DNA of 64,000 bases, from contig NC_014376.1 in the NCBI RefSeq assembly GCF_000144625.1, positions 1,674,001 to 1,738,000 of the forward strand, in the 5' to 3' direction. The notes under the pieces were generated by a model, which was not told the DNA's origin, did no database searches, and worked only from the letters and a program-made list of their open reading frames with translations. The translations under genes and the position numbers were made by a program. The DNA is from [Clostridium] saccharolyticum WM1 (lineage in GTDB: Bacteria; Bacillota; Clostridia; Lachnospirales; Lachnospiraceae). Positions within the stretch are counted from its first letter, which is position 1, and every line of letters starts with the position of its first letter. Below, piece by piece: positions 1 to 8,156 of the stretch.

Positions 1-1
1 T

Positions 2-598
2 CCAGACCATGGAATTTATCCCATGGTAACCTCTTCCTCTACTCTTGCGGCTTATGGCGCCATCGGCGCAGGCATTCCGCCCTATGAGATTAAGAATATC
101 ACCACCGTGGTTAAAGCCTATTCCAGCGCAGTAGGAGCAGGAGCTTTTGTCAGCGAGATATTCGGAGAGGAAGCTGACGAGCTGAGACGCCGGGGCGGCG
201 ACGGCGGCGAATACGGTGCAACCACAGGAAGACCAAGACGTATGGGGTGGTTTGACGCGGTTGCATCCAGGTACGGATGCCGGATCCAGGGTTCTACGGA
301 AGTCGCACTTACTGTTCTTGACGTGCTGGGTTATCTGGATGAGCTTCGTATCTGTGTGGGCTATGAAATCGACGGAAAGGTGACTAAGGATTTCCCCACA
401 ACCGTAGAGCTTAACCGGGCGAAACCGGTATATACCACCCTTCCTGGCTGGAAATGTGAGATCAGGGGAATTAAGAACTACGGGGACCTTCCGGAAAACT
501 GCAGAAATTATATTGAATTTATTGAGAAAGAGCTGGAAACGCCAATTACCATGGTTTCCAATGGACCGGGAAGAGACGAGATTATTTACCGCAGATAA
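2..598 (+). CDS. purA: Adenylosuccinate synthetase, C-terminal part (left edge)
   Basis: The 5' end lies outside the window; the open frame runs in from base 2 and about 198 residues are visible of a protein normally near 430. PurA joins IMP and aspartate using GTP, the first committed step to AMP. The visible part has the family hallmarks: a GGDGGEYGATTGRPRRMGW stretch (IMP-binding GRPRR loop) at window residues about 60-80, the IPPYEIKN segment, and the C-terminal NYIEFIEKELETPI and VSNGPGRDEII motifs of the GTP-binding end. It ends with TAA and is followed by a strong hairpin terminator, so it is the last gene of its transcript. It is unlinked to the purEMND operon at 26.6 kb. Confidence 0.96.
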   Translation, partial: PDHGIYPMVTSSSTLAAYGAIGAGIPPYEIKNITTVVKAYSSAVGAGAFVSEIFGEEADELRRRGGDGGEYGATTGRPRRMGWFDAVASRYGCRIQGSTEVALTVLDVLGYLDELRICVGYEIDGKVTKDFPTTVELNRAKPVYTTLPGWKCEIRGIKNYGDLPENCRNYIEFIEKELETPITMVSNGPGRDEIIYRR

Positions 599-620
599 TC
601 TGACGGAGCATTATAAAAAT

Positions 621-665
621 GGAGAACGGGAAAAAGCGTCAGCTTTTTTCCGTTCTCCGTTTTTA
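621..665 (+). terminator. Rho-independent terminator after purA
   Basis: A 17-bp stem (621-637 with 642-658, one G-T pair) closes a GTCA tetraloop and is followed by GTTTTTA. It ends the purA transcript. Confidence 0.9.
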
Positions 666-716
666 ATGTGAGCCGGTTGGGCACAAAAATGTAAGAGATA
701 TATTGAATTCAATATA

Positions 717-932
717 TCAAATACGATCTGAATCTGATTTGCTTGTTTTAAGCACCCGGGCAACCAACTGAGCGGCATAAAGAAGGACCGGGATAACCGC
801 TGATGAAATAATGGCGGCCATGAGCCAGTTTTTTGATTCCGGGCTGTGAGAAAAGGCGGATATAAGGGCAATGACGTACATGGCAAGAATGATGAAAAGT
901 CCGGCCAAAGCCAGGAGACGTTTCCATTTCAC
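717..932 (-). CDS. Small two-helix membrane protein
   Basis: The protein is about 71 residues with two predicted membrane helices, roughly residues 5-24 and 37-58, and a short basic, Lys/Ser/Asp-rich tail. I place the start at the GTG at 932-930 because a GAGGTGA ribosome site sits 5 bases upstream; an earlier in-frame GTG at 941 lacks a site at proper distance. It is transcribed away from the next gene and towards purA, ending after the purA terminator. I recognise no family. A perfect 15-bp inverted repeat lies just upstream (959-999). Being expressed at all is an inference from the ribosome site and the membrane-protein-like composition. Confidence 0.6.
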   Translation of the reverse strand: MKWKRLLALAGLFIILAMYVIALISAFSHSPESKNWLMAAIISSAVIPVLLYAAQLVARVLKTSKSDSDRI

Positions 933-958
933 AGGAATCACCTCGCTTTCTGAACAAG

Positions 959-999
959 TTTAATTTCTCCTATTATAGCTTATCATAGGAGAAATTAAA
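959..999 (-). promoter_or_regulatory. Perfect inverted repeat around a minus-strand -10
   Basis: Two 15-base arms (959-973 and 985-999) flank an 11-base centre. On the minus strand the centre and proximal arm edge contain TATAAT. The dyad therefore covers the likely -10 of the small membrane-protein gene, as an operator would. It could instead fold as an RNA hairpin. No matching -35 is obvious. Confidence 0.4.
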
Positions 1000-1113
1000 A
1001 GAAGAGCTTTCTATTGTTTATAAAATCTTTCAATTTGAAACCTGTACTTTTCTTATGAAATATAGTAAGATTTTAGTTATAAAAAACGGAAGACCGGAAG
1101 GAGTGCAGAACTC

Positions 1114-2259
1114 TTGAGGAAACAATGGATAGCGGCGGCATGTATCCTTCTCAGTATTGGAAGCATGATGACTTCCATGGCTGCGGAGGAGAAGCAGCCG
1201 AAAGTAAGCGGAGCCCAGCAGCCGGAAGTAAGCGGAGCCCAGCAGCCGGAAGTAAGCGGAGCCCAGCAGCCGGAAGTAAGCGGAACCCAGCAGGCGGCAG
1301 TGTCGGACTGGCAGTGGCTTGAAGAACCTGATGGCTGGAAATATGTCAATGCCGCGGGAGAATTTAAGAAAAACTGCTGGGAAGAGATTGATGGATATTG
1401 GTATTACTTTCAATATAACGGATTTATGGCTTCGGACTGGACCAGGATCGGCGGGATGAACTACTGCTTTTCTGAGTCTGGGGAGCAAATGCTTGGATGG
1501 TGTTACAACGATGAGGAAGAGAAGTGGCATTATTATAAAGAAGACGGTACGGCTCAGAAGGGCTGGTATCAGGATGACAGGAAAAACTGGTACTGGTTTT
1601 CCATAAAAGGGGAGATGGCGGCCTCCGGTTATAAGAATATCTCAGGAAAACGGTACTATTTCTTTGACAATGGACAGTTGGCAGCCAATCAGTTTGTCGG
1701 TCTTTTCTATATGGACGAAAATGGCCAGCGAAACAAAGAATTCGATATCACTCTTGATGGTAAGAAAACTTCATCATCCGTATCTTCTGAGGCAAAGGAT
1801 GCTTTTACGGAGGCCTCTAAGAACATTCCCAGGGATTGGATCAAGAAATTTACGGATCAGGGCTGGGAGATTATCTATTATCCGGGAAAACAGTATCTCT
1901 CTGCTCCAATGACAGAAAGCGGCATTTATTACGTATGCCATAAGCTGGATATCAATTATAAAAAAATAAAAATATGCCAGCCGGAAGATTTGACAGCAGC
2001 TTTTGGAGAATATATCGGTTATGTCTCCGGCCTCTACAGCAGTTCCAGCCAGGATGCCACAGATCTCCTTATGGGCAGGGATTCTGTGGAGGAATTTGTT
2101 TACATCCCTGATTATTTTTCTGATGATATGAAGTTTTATTTTGGAAAGCTGGTAGCAGCCTACGTTGGAAATTCCTCTGACAGGGCAGAGATGGAAGAAT
2201 CGGCACCTCAGGTGACGGAGATTTTAAAAAGGATTCTGTATCACGATAAAAGGGAGTAA
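1114..2259 (+). CDS. Secreted protein with choline-binding-type cell-wall repeats
   Basis: The start is the TTG at 1114, preceded by GGAAGGAG at 1096-1103; the nearby ATG is in another frame. Residues 1-24 form a Sec signal peptide (basic start, hydrophobic core, cut near MAAEE). Residues about 28-60 are a linker of four QQPEVSGA-like octads. Residues about 64-205 hold several Trp/Tyr-rich repeats of the cell-wall-binding (choline-binding) type, such as DGWKYVNAAGEFKKNCW, GYWYYFQYNGFMASDW and KRYYFFDNGQLAANQF. The remaining ~175 residues form a domain I do not recognise. Such proteins are anchored non-covalently to wall polymers outside the cell. A single-gene transcript is likely, closed by the shared terminator at 2261. 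Confidence 0.85.
   Translation: MRKQWIAAACILLSIGSMMTSMAAEEKQPKVSGAQQPEVSGAQQPEVSGAQQPEVSGTQQAAVSDWQWLEEPDGWKYVNAAGEFKKNCWEEIDGYWYYFQYNGFMASDWTRIGGMNYCFSESGEQMLGWCYNDEEEKWHYYKEDGTAQKGWYQDDRKNWYWFSIKGEMAASGYKNISGKRYYFFDNGQLAANQFVGLFYMDENGQRNKEFDITLDGKKTSSSVSSEAKDAFTEASKNIPRDWIKKFTDQGWEIIYYPGKQYLSAPMTESGIYYVCHKLDINYKKIKICQPEDLTAAFGEYIGYVSGLYSSSSQDATDLLMGRDSVEEFVYIPDYFSDDMKFYFGKLVAAYVGNSSDRAEMEESAPQVTEILKRILYHDKRE
1204..1299 (+). repeat. 24-bp tandem repeat, about four copies, inside a CDS
   Basis: Near-identical 24-bp units start at 1204, 1228, 1252 and 1276 and encode the octad VSGAQQPE. The second and third units are identical at DNA level and the last diverges (GAACCC for GAGCCC). Copy number could vary by slippage and change linker length. 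The same bases open a spurious repeated frame on the other strand. Confidence 0.85.
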
Positions 2260-2260
2260 G

Positions 2261-2296
2261 AAAATGGAAAGCAGCGCATTCACTGCTTTCCATTTT
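2261..2296. terminator. Bidirectional terminator between convergent genes
   Basis: A perfect 14-bp inverted repeat (2261-2274 with 2283-2296) begins with AAAA and ends with TTTT, so it can stop both the wall-binding protein transcript and the minus-strand ABC-F transcript. Confidence 0.85.
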
Positions 2297-2303
2297 TGTT
2301 CCT

Positions 2304-4217
2304 TTATTCCGCAAGCTCTTCCCAAAGCTCATACAGCTCATCCAAACGCTGCCGGATAGCTTCTTTCTCCTTGTTTAGTTCCATCAGCTTTGAGACATCG
2401 GTAAAAATTTCTTCTTTTCCCAGGGCTTCATCTATTTCCCCATCCCTGATTTCTAAATGGTGGATCTCATCCTCTGTTTTCTTTAAATCATTCTGGCGTT
2501 TCCGAAGGCGGGCCTGCTCTTCCTTCTGTGCCTTCCAGTCCAGCTTGGTATCGGAAGTATCTTCCTGGGAATCATTCTTTGCAGAAAGCGGGGCAGCGTA
2601 TAAATTCGTCATGACCTCTTTCTTTTCCAGATAATAGTCGTAGTTTCCGATATAATTGACCAGGGTCTGATTGGTCAGATCCAGGATCCTGGTTGCTGTT
2701 TTGTTAATGAAGTAACGGTCATGGGACACGTAGAGGATGGTCCCTGAATAATTGACCAGTGCATCTTCCAGAATTTCTTTTGATGTAATATCCAAATGGT
2801 TGGTAGGCTCGTCCAGTATAAGGAAATTGGCTTCCGAAAGCATCAGCTTTGCCAGAGATACGCGGCCCCGTTCTCCGCCGCTTAAATCCTTTATCCGTTT
2901 GAACACATCATCTCCGGTAAACAAAAAGGCTGCCAGGATATTCCTGATCTGGGTGTTGTTCATGGAAGGATAGGTATCCTGCAGCTCATCAAACAGTGTC
3001 TTTTCCATATGAAGCACCTGATGCTCCTGGTCATAGTAGCCGATATGTACCTTGGAGCCTAAGGAAATTTCCCCTGTATCCGGTTCCACAATACCGTTTA
3101 ATATTTTTAGTATCGTGGTTTTTCCTGTTCCGTTGCCGCCGATGATTGCAACCCGTTCGCCCCGCTTGATATCAAAATTGATGTCTTTAAAAAGCAGGTT
3201 TTGATCGAAGGCCTTTTTCAGACTCCGGACAGTGAGGACATCGTTTCCGCTTATGATATTTGGCTCCAGCCGGATCCGCATTTCATCGTTTATTTCTGTT
3301 GGTTTATCCAGTTTTTCAATTTTATCCAGCATCTTTTCCCGGCTTTCCGCCCGCCGGATGGATTTCTCCCGGTTAAATGACTTTAATTTGGCAATGACTT
3401 CTTCCTGATGCCTGATTTCCTGCTGCTGGTTTAAATATGCTTTCATCTGGGCATCACGGATCATGGCCCGCTTGCCGCTGTAATCGGTGTAATTACCCTG
3501 ATATACATTCATAAGACCGTTGTCCAGTTCAATGATCTTTGTGACCACCCGGTCAAGAAAATAGCGGTCATGAGCCACGATAATGACGCTGCCGTCATAG
3601 TTAATCAGATATCCTTCCAGCCAGGCAATGGATTCCATATCCAGGTGGTTGGTAGGCTCGTCAAGAAGGATGATATCCGGCTTGGTAAGAAGAAGACGGC
3701 CTAAGGATACCCGTGTCTTTTGGCCTCCGGATAATGCTGAAACAGGCTTTTGAAATTCTTCTTCTGTAAACCCCAGGCCTTTTAACACCCCTGTTACTTC
3801 ACTTTGATAGGCGTAGCCGTTTAACTGCTCAAATTCGTGGTTCAGCCGGCTGTAGGTGGTGAGCATGGCATCCAGTTCTTCTCCTGATGCGTGCTTCATA
3901 GCTAGTTCAAGCTGGCGTATCCTTGCTTCCATTTCCATTACTGGACGCTTTATTTCCAGAACCTCCTGGTAAACGGTCCGGTTCCCGGACAAATCCTGGT
4001 GCTGGGCCAGGTAACCAATGGATTTTCCTTTGGAAACTACCACATCTCCATCATCTGCCGGAAGCTCTCCGATGATGATCTTTAAAAGGGTGGATTTTCC
4101 GGCGCCGTTGATTCCCACGATGGCCGCTTTTTCGTGGTCTTCTATATGGAAGGAAGCGTGTTTGATCACCTGGTTGCTTCCAAATGCTTTGCTTATATTA
4201 CTGCATGACAGAATCAT
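2304..4217 (-). CDS. ABC-F family ATPase (ribosome-associated type)
   Basis: The protein of 637 residues has two ABC ATPase domains and no membrane segments, as in ABC-F proteins that bind the ribosomal E site and relieve stalling or antibiotic blockage. Walker A motifs are GINGAGKS (about residue 35) and GGNGTGKT (about 355). Both signatures are LSGGQ or LSGGE, and both Walker B motifs read ILLDEPTNHLD or LILDEPTNHLD. Between them, at about 240-310, is the charged coiled linker (MRDAQ-like, AYLNQQQEIRHQEEVIAKLK). The C-terminus carries a further Lys/Glu-rich coiled coil (about 560-635). The ATG at 4217 follows AGGAGGAAA. It fits the YdiF/Uup-like group; a specific antibiotic-resistance role is not supported. 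Confidence 0.92.
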   Translation of the reverse strand: MILSCSNISKAFGSNQVIKHASFHIEDHEKAAIVGINGAGKSTLLKIIIGELPADDGDVVVSKGKSIGYLAQHQDLSGNRTVYQEVLEIKRPVMEMEARIRQLELAMKHASGEELDAMLTTYSRLNHEFEQLNGYAYQSEVTGVLKGLGFTEEEFQKPVSALSGGQKTRVSLGRLLLTKPDIILLDEPTNHLDMESIAWLEGYLINYDGSVIIVAHDRYFLDRVVTKIIELDNGLMNVYQGNYTDYSGKRAMIRDAQMKAYLNQQQEIRHQEEVIAKLKSFNREKSIRRAESREKMLDKIEKLDKPTEINDEMRIRLEPNIISGNDVLTVRSLKKAFDQNLLFKDINFDIKRGERVAIIGGNGTGKTTILKILNGIVEPDTGEISLGSKVHIGYYDQEHQVLHMEKTLFDELQDTYPSMNNTQIRNILAAFLFTGDDVFKRIKDLSGGERGRVSLAKLMLSEANFLILDEPTNHLDITSKEILEDALVNYSGTILYVSHDRYFINKTATRILDLTNQTLVNYIGNYDYYLEKKEVMTNLYAAPLSAKNDSQEDTSDTKLDWKAQKEEQARLRKRQNDLKKTEDEIHHLEIRDGEIDEALGKEEIFTDVSKLMELNKEKEAIRQRLDELYELWEELAE

Positions 4218-4307
4218 GTTTTATTTTCCTCCTGAATGAATGTAAGGCAACAGGACTAGTATAATATAGGTGCCCTTTTTTTTCAAGGATACAATCATAA
4301 AACCCGT

Positions 4308-4336
4308 TTGACATTATTTTGTCATGCAGTTATAAT
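4308..4336 (+). promoter_or_regulatory. Consensus promoter of rex
   Basis: TTGACA at 4308-4313 and TATAAT at 4331-4336 are separated by exactly 17 bases. The GTG start of rex is 37 bases beyond the -10. No obvious Rex box overlaps it. Confidence 0.9.
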
Positions 4337-4373
4337 AATGTTAGTTAGATTCTAAGTTAAAGAAGGTGAAGAA

Positions 4374-5036
4374 GTGTCAGAGAAAGAGATTTCCAAAGCA
4401 GTGATTACCAGGCTTCCAAGATATTACCGGTATCTGGGCGAGTTAATGGAAGATGGAGTGGAACGTATTTCCTCCAATGAGTTAAGCATCCGCATGAAAG
4501 TGACCGCTTCCCAAATCCGTCAGGATTTGAATAATTTCGGTGGATTTGGCCAACAAGGTTACGGTTATAATGTAAAATACTTATATGCAGAAATCGGGAA
4601 GATACTGGGAATAGACAGGCAGCATAATATCGTTATCATAGGCGCTGGAAATTTGGGACAGGCTATTGCCAATTACGCGAACTTTGAAAAACGTGGGTTC
4701 CTCATTAAAGGGATGTTTGATATCAATCCGCGGCTGATCGGCCTTGTGGTACGCGGAATTGAGATCCGCAGTGTAGATGATTTGGAACAGTTTGTAAAGG
4801 ACAATGAAGTTAAGATTGCGGCTCTGACCATTCCGAAGACAAAGGCTCCGGAGATTGCGGATCGCCTTGTAAAGGCAGGGATCAAGGCGATCTGGAATTT
4901 TGCTCATACGGATTTAAGTGTACCTGACGATGTGGTCGTGGAAAATGTCCACCTATCGGAAAGTCTGATGAGGCTGTCTTACCGGGTCTGCAGCATGCAG
5001 GATAAGAACGGGGAAGAAAAGAACAATCAATTTTAA
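4374..5036 (+). CDS. rex: Redox-sensing transcriptional repressor Rex
   Basis: Rex binds DNA when NADH is low and leaves it when NADH rises, so it controls fermentation and NADH-oxidising genes. The protein has 220 residues, the usual size. Residues about 5-75 are the winged helix (SKAVITRLPRYYRYL, TASQIRQDLNNFGGFGQQGYGY). Residues about 85-205 are the Rossmann NAD(H) domain with GAGNLGQA and the MFDINP segment; the C-terminal helix (HLSESLMRLSYRV) swaps between monomers. The GTG start at 4374 follows AGAAGGTGA. It has its own promoter and terminator. A candidate Rex box occurs in the NADH-oxidase promoter at 60.56 kb. Confidence 0.97.
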   Translation: MSEKEISKAVITRLPRYYRYLGELMEDGVERISSNELSIRMKVTASQIRQDLNNFGGFGQQGYGYNVKYLYAEIGKILGIDRQHNIVIIGAGNLGQAIANYANFEKRGFLIKGMFDINPRLIGLVVRGIEIRSVDDLEQFVKDNEVKIAALTIPKTKAPEIADRLVKAGIKAIWNFAHTDLSVPDDVVVENVHLSESLMRLSYRVCSMQDKNGEEKNNQF

Positions 5037-5051
5037 AAAAGGTGATATGCC

Positions 5052-5094
5052 TGCCGGCAGGCGAAGGGAACGCTCTTCGCTGCCGGTAGTTTTT
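5052..5094 (+). terminator. Terminator after rex
   Basis: A GC-rich hairpin (stem 5055-5067 with 5075-5086, one bulged G) is followed by TAGTTTTTCT. Confidence 0.8.
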
Positions 5095-5183
5095 CTATGA
5101 AACGGTTTTATCAGGAAGCGCCCTTTGGGGATACTTATGTGCCCTAAATGAGTGGGAAATCCTGAGGAAAGGCGGGAGAAATT

Positions 5184-6707
5184 ATGAGAGCTCTGGTTAC
5201 GGGAGGACAGATGAAGGAGGTGGACCGCTACACCATAGAGAAAATAGGGATTCCCTCTCTGGTGCTTATGGAACGGGCGGCCCTGGCGGTTACGGAAGAG
5301 GTTGTAAAACATGGGAAAAAGACGGACCGGATATGGATCCTATGCGGAAACGGTAATAATGGAGCGGACGGACTTGCAGTTGCCAGGATACTGCATATAA
5401 AAGGATATACAGTGTCTGCCTTACTGGCGGCTGGAAAGGAAAAGGGGAGCAGGGAATATATTACCCAGGTTTCCATAGCGGAGCAAACGGGCGTCAATCT
5501 GATGGAATTTTCTGATTTTATTCCCGGCACCTGTGAAATTCTTATCGACGCGCTTTTCGGTGTTGGGCTGGACCGGGAGATCCTTGGAAGATACCGGGAA
5601 ATCATGGAGACAGTCCTTCTCTGCCGGCCAAAGTTTACGGTGGCGGTGGATCTTCCTTCCGGAATCCATTCCGATACTGGACAAATCATGGGCATAGCTT
5701 TAAGTGCAGACGTAACGGTGACCTTTGGCTATGAAAAGCTTGGGACCATGCTGTACCCCGGAAGAGAATACAGCGGAAAGGTGCATGTGGCTGACATCGG
5801 TTTTCCGGGAATAAGCTTAGAACGTCTTAAAACTGAATATTTCACTCTGGAGCCAGGAGATGAAGATCGTCTTCCAAAACGTCCGGCCTATTCCAATAAG
5901 GGTAGCTTTGGAAAAGTTCTTGTGGTCGCCGGGTCTAAAAACATGAGCGGGGCTGCGTATTTCAGTGCCCTGGCTGCTTACCGGACAGGGGCTGGCTTGG
6001 TAAAAATATTTACTGTGGAAGAAAACCGTACCATTCTTCAGACAGGCCTTCCGGAAGCCATAATCACAACCTATGATGCCGGAGAGGCAGAAGCGGGGAC
6101 TGAGGAATTTAAAAGCCTCCTGGTAAAGCAGTGCGAGTGGGCTACCGCCATTGTTCTGGGACCGGGCCTTGGCCAGGAAGACTATGCAAGGAACCTGGTG
6201 GAGGAAGTTCTTGCAAATGCCTATGTTCCCATTATTGTGGATGCCGACGGACTGGGGATCATTGCCACAAACCCGGAGCTTACCAGCTATTTTACGGAAA
6301 ACATCATTATAACACCTCATCTGGGAGAGATGGCAAGACTTACAGGAAGCTCTGTGGATACCATCAGGAAACATCTGGTGGCCGTTGCCAGGGAATATGC
6401 GGACCGGTTCGGCATCACCTGTGTGTTAAAGGATGCAGTAACCGTCGGGGCTTTAAAGGACCAGAGGACCTATATCAATGGAAGCGGCAACAGCGCCATG
6501 GCAAAGGCCGGGTCAGGAGACGTGCTGACCGGGATCATAGCCGGACTGCTGGCGCTAGGTCTGGAAGAGTCCGATGCGGCAGCTTTCGGTGTATGGCTTC
6601 ATGGCCGTGCAGGAGACATGGTAAGAGAGAGACAGGGAGATCACAGTCTTCTGGCCAGGGAGTTGGCAGAAGAGATACATTTAATATGGCAGGGACAAAA
6701 CAGGTAA
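5184..6707 (+). CDS. nnr: Bifunctional NAD(P)H-hydrate epimerase / ADP-dependent dehydratase
   Basis: This enzyme repairs hydrated NAD(P)H. The N-terminal domain (about residues 1-210) is the epimerase, with GNGNNGADGLAVAR near 55 and AVDLPSGIHSDTG near 155. The C-terminal domain (about 225-500) is the ADP-dependent dehydratase of the ribokinase fold, with VVAGSKNMSGAA, GPGLG, VDADGL and the NGSGNSAMAKAGSGDVLTGIIAGLLAL nucleotide and catalytic stretch near 430-450. The 507-residue length is normal for the fused form. The ATG at 5184 follows GGCGGGAGAAAT. The next gene is alr, a common Firmicute neighbour, with a small intercistronic repeat between. Confidence 0.95.
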   Translation: MRALVTGGQMKEVDRYTIEKIGIPSLVLMERAALAVTEEVVKHGKKTDRIWILCGNGNNGADGLAVARILHIKGYTVSALLAAGKEKGSREYITQVSIAEQTGVNLMEFSDFIPGTCEILIDALFGVGLDREILGRYREIMETVLLCRPKFTVAVDLPSGIHSDTGQIMGIALSADVTVTFGYEKLGTMLYPGREYSGKVHVADIGFPGISLERLKTEYFTLEPGDEDRLPKRPAYSNKGSFGKVLVVAGSKNMSGAAYFSALAAYRTGAGLVKIFTVEENRTILQTGLPEAIITTYDAGEAEAGTEEFKSLLVKQCEWATAIVLGPGLGQEDYARNLVEEVLANAYVPIIVDADGLGIIATNPELTSYFTENIIITPHLGEMARLTGSSVDTIRKHLVAVAREYADRFGITCVLKDAVTVGALKDQRTYINGSGNSAMAKAGSGDVLTGIIAGLLALGLEESDAAAFGVWLHGRAGDMVRERQGDHSLLARELAEEIHLIWQGQNR

Positions 6708-6708
6708 T

Positions 6709-6762
6709 ACCCTCCGGGTATGCCTTTTTTGCCCAGAAAGCATGGGCCGGAAAGAGGAAACA
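6709..6762 (+). repeat. Two-hairpin intercistronic repeat, divergent copy before alr
   Basis: ACCC-TCC-GGGT (6709-6719) is followed by a TTGCCC...GGGCCGGAAAGAGGAAAC core. It matches in order and spacing the copies at 21053-21157 and 35107-35199, with several substitutions. It begins two bases after the nnr stop and ends in the purine-rich stretch before the alr ATG. Confidence 0.6.
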
Positions 6763-6767
6763 GAGAG

Positions 6768-7955
6768 ATGAAATTATACAGCAGGGTTTATGAAACAGTG
6801 GATTTAGATGCCATTAGGCACAACATGGAGGCCATGAAGGCAAATCTAAAGGATGGAACCAGGATGATTGGCGTTGTGAAGTCTGACGGATACGGCCATG
6901 GAGCAGTTCCGGTCGCCTGGGCCATTGATCCCTATGTATGGGGATATGCAGTGGCCACGGTGGAAGAAGGGGTGATTTTAAGAAAGCATGGGATCAGAAA
7001 GCCTATCCTGGTCCTGGGCGTGGTGCCTTATGAGGGATATGGCCTTTTGGTGGAACACGGGATCAGCTCCGCCGTATTTCAGCTGAAACGGGCGGAACGC
7101 CTTTCCAGCCTGGCGGTAAGGGAAGGAAAAAAGGCAGTGATCCATCTGGTACTGGATACTGGTATGAGCCGGATCGGATATCCGGTCACAGAAGAAGCAG
7201 CAAAGGAAGCTGCAACCATATGCGGCCTTCCGGGAATTGAAGTGGAGGGGCTGTTCACTCATTTTGCAAAGGCCGATGAAAGAGACAAGAAAGCCACGGA
7301 TCATCAGTTGGAACAGTATCAGAAATTCGTGGCAATGCTTGCTGACCGCGGGATCACTATTCCAATGCTCCACTGTTCCAACAGCGCAGGAATCCTGGAT
7401 CTGCAGAGAGCAAATCTTCATGCGGTACGGGCCGGGATATCCATTTACGGCATTTATCCATCGGGAGAGGTTGACAGGGATACGGTAAAGCTTCGGCCTG
7501 CCATGGAATTAAAAAGCTTTATTTCTTATGTGAAAAAAATTGGCCCAGGTACCTCAGTAAGCTATGGAGGAACCTTTACGGCTGACCGGGAAATGACGGT
7601 AGCTACCGTTCCCGTAGGATATGGGGACGGTTATCCAAGGAATCTTTCCGGTAAAGGGGAGGTGCTTATCAGAGGGCAGAGAGCCAGGATCTTAGGCCGT
7701 GTCTGCATGGATCAGTTCATGGTAGATGTGACAGGTATCCATGAGGCAGAGGAAGAGGATGAGGTGGTTTTAATCGGCAGACAGGGAAAGGAAGAGATTA
7801 CAGTAGAAGATCTTGCCATGGCCGGCGGCGGCTTTCATTATGAGATCGTCTGTGATATTGGCAAACGGGTCCCCCGGATTTACCTGGAAGACGGCCGTGT
7901 CATTGGCACGAAAGATTATTTCAATGATTGTTATAAAGGGTTTTGCCGGGTCTGA
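6768..7955 (+). CDS. alr: Alanine racemase
   Basis: This PLP enzyme interconverts L- and D-alanine for peptidoglycan. I start at ATG 6768 (395 residues); the longer frame from 6720 would translate the intercistronic repeat. The cofactor lysine is K38 in GVVKSDGYGHG. The TIM barrel runs to about residue 245 (GLFTHFAKAD, LHCSNSAG, VRAGISIYGIYPSGEV). The C-terminal beta domain carries the second catalytic tyrosine in VSYGGTF, then VPVGYGDGYPR and GRVCMDQFMVDVT. It lies downstream of nnr and upstream of mazF, the alr-mazF order known from Bacillus, but no antitoxin gene lies between. Confidence 0.96.
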   Translation: MKLYSRVYETVDLDAIRHNMEAMKANLKDGTRMIGVVKSDGYGHGAVPVAWAIDPYVWGYAVATVEEGVILRKHGIRKPILVLGVVPYEGYGLLVEHGISSAVFQLKRAERLSSLAVREGKKAVIHLVLDTGMSRIGYPVTEEAAKEAATICGLPGIEVEGLFTHFAKADERDKKATDHQLEQYQKFVAMLADRGITIPMLHCSNSAGILDLQRANLHAVRAGISIYGIYPSGEVDRDTVKLRPAMELKSFISYVKKIGPGTSVSYGGTFTADREMTVATVPVGYGDGYPRNLSGKGEVLIRGQRARILGRVCMDQFMVDVTGIHEAEEEDEVVLIGRQGKEEITVEDLAMAGGGFHYEIVCDIGKRVPRIYLEDGRVIGTKDYFNDCYKGFCRV

Positions 7956-8053
7956 TAACATACTCTGTGTCCAAAACATATGATAAGGTATGCGGCGGAA
8001 AAACTTAAGTGAATACACGAGTCAAAGAAGGTCAATACTAGACTTAGGCATAA

Positions 8054-8146
8054 TTTGCTTGAAGAAAGAGTTGTGAAGTATGAAACAGGCAGATTTGCCG
8101 TTCGGTGAGCTGTCAGGCGAATCGGACTTCTTAAATAATTGACGGA
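8054..8146 (+). other. Putative structured RNA element, copy 1 (5' of mazF)
   Basis: This 93-base block shares with 8520-8604, in the same order, TTTGCTT, AGAAAG, GTGnAGTnTGA, GGCAGAT, CGGTGAGC, GCGAAnCGnACTTC and TTGACGGA. TTTGCC (8094-8099) can pair with GGCGAA (8116-8121) around a 16-base loop holding CGGTGAGC; the second copy pairs its corresponding but different bases. The final GGAG (8144-8147) is also the ribosome site for mazF. I do not recognise a known riboswitch class. Confidence 0.55.
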
Positions 8147-8156
8147 GTGTGAGAGT

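Noticed and set aside
1030..1530. Minus-strand frame with repeated LLGSAYFR units
   Set aside because: It is the complement of the 24-bp tandem repeats in the wall-binding protein gene; the plus-strand gene has a signal peptide, known repeats and a good ribosome site.
6131..6793. 220-codon frame rich in Arg, Gly and Cys
   Set aside because: It is an out-of-frame shadow inside the conserved nnr gene and runs across the nnr stop and the intercistronic repeat.
7956..8156. Possible MazE/CopG antitoxin
   Set aside because: The only frames are about 28 and 20 codons, without ribosome sites, and do not form a ribbon-helix-helix; the segment instead aligns with 8520-8604.
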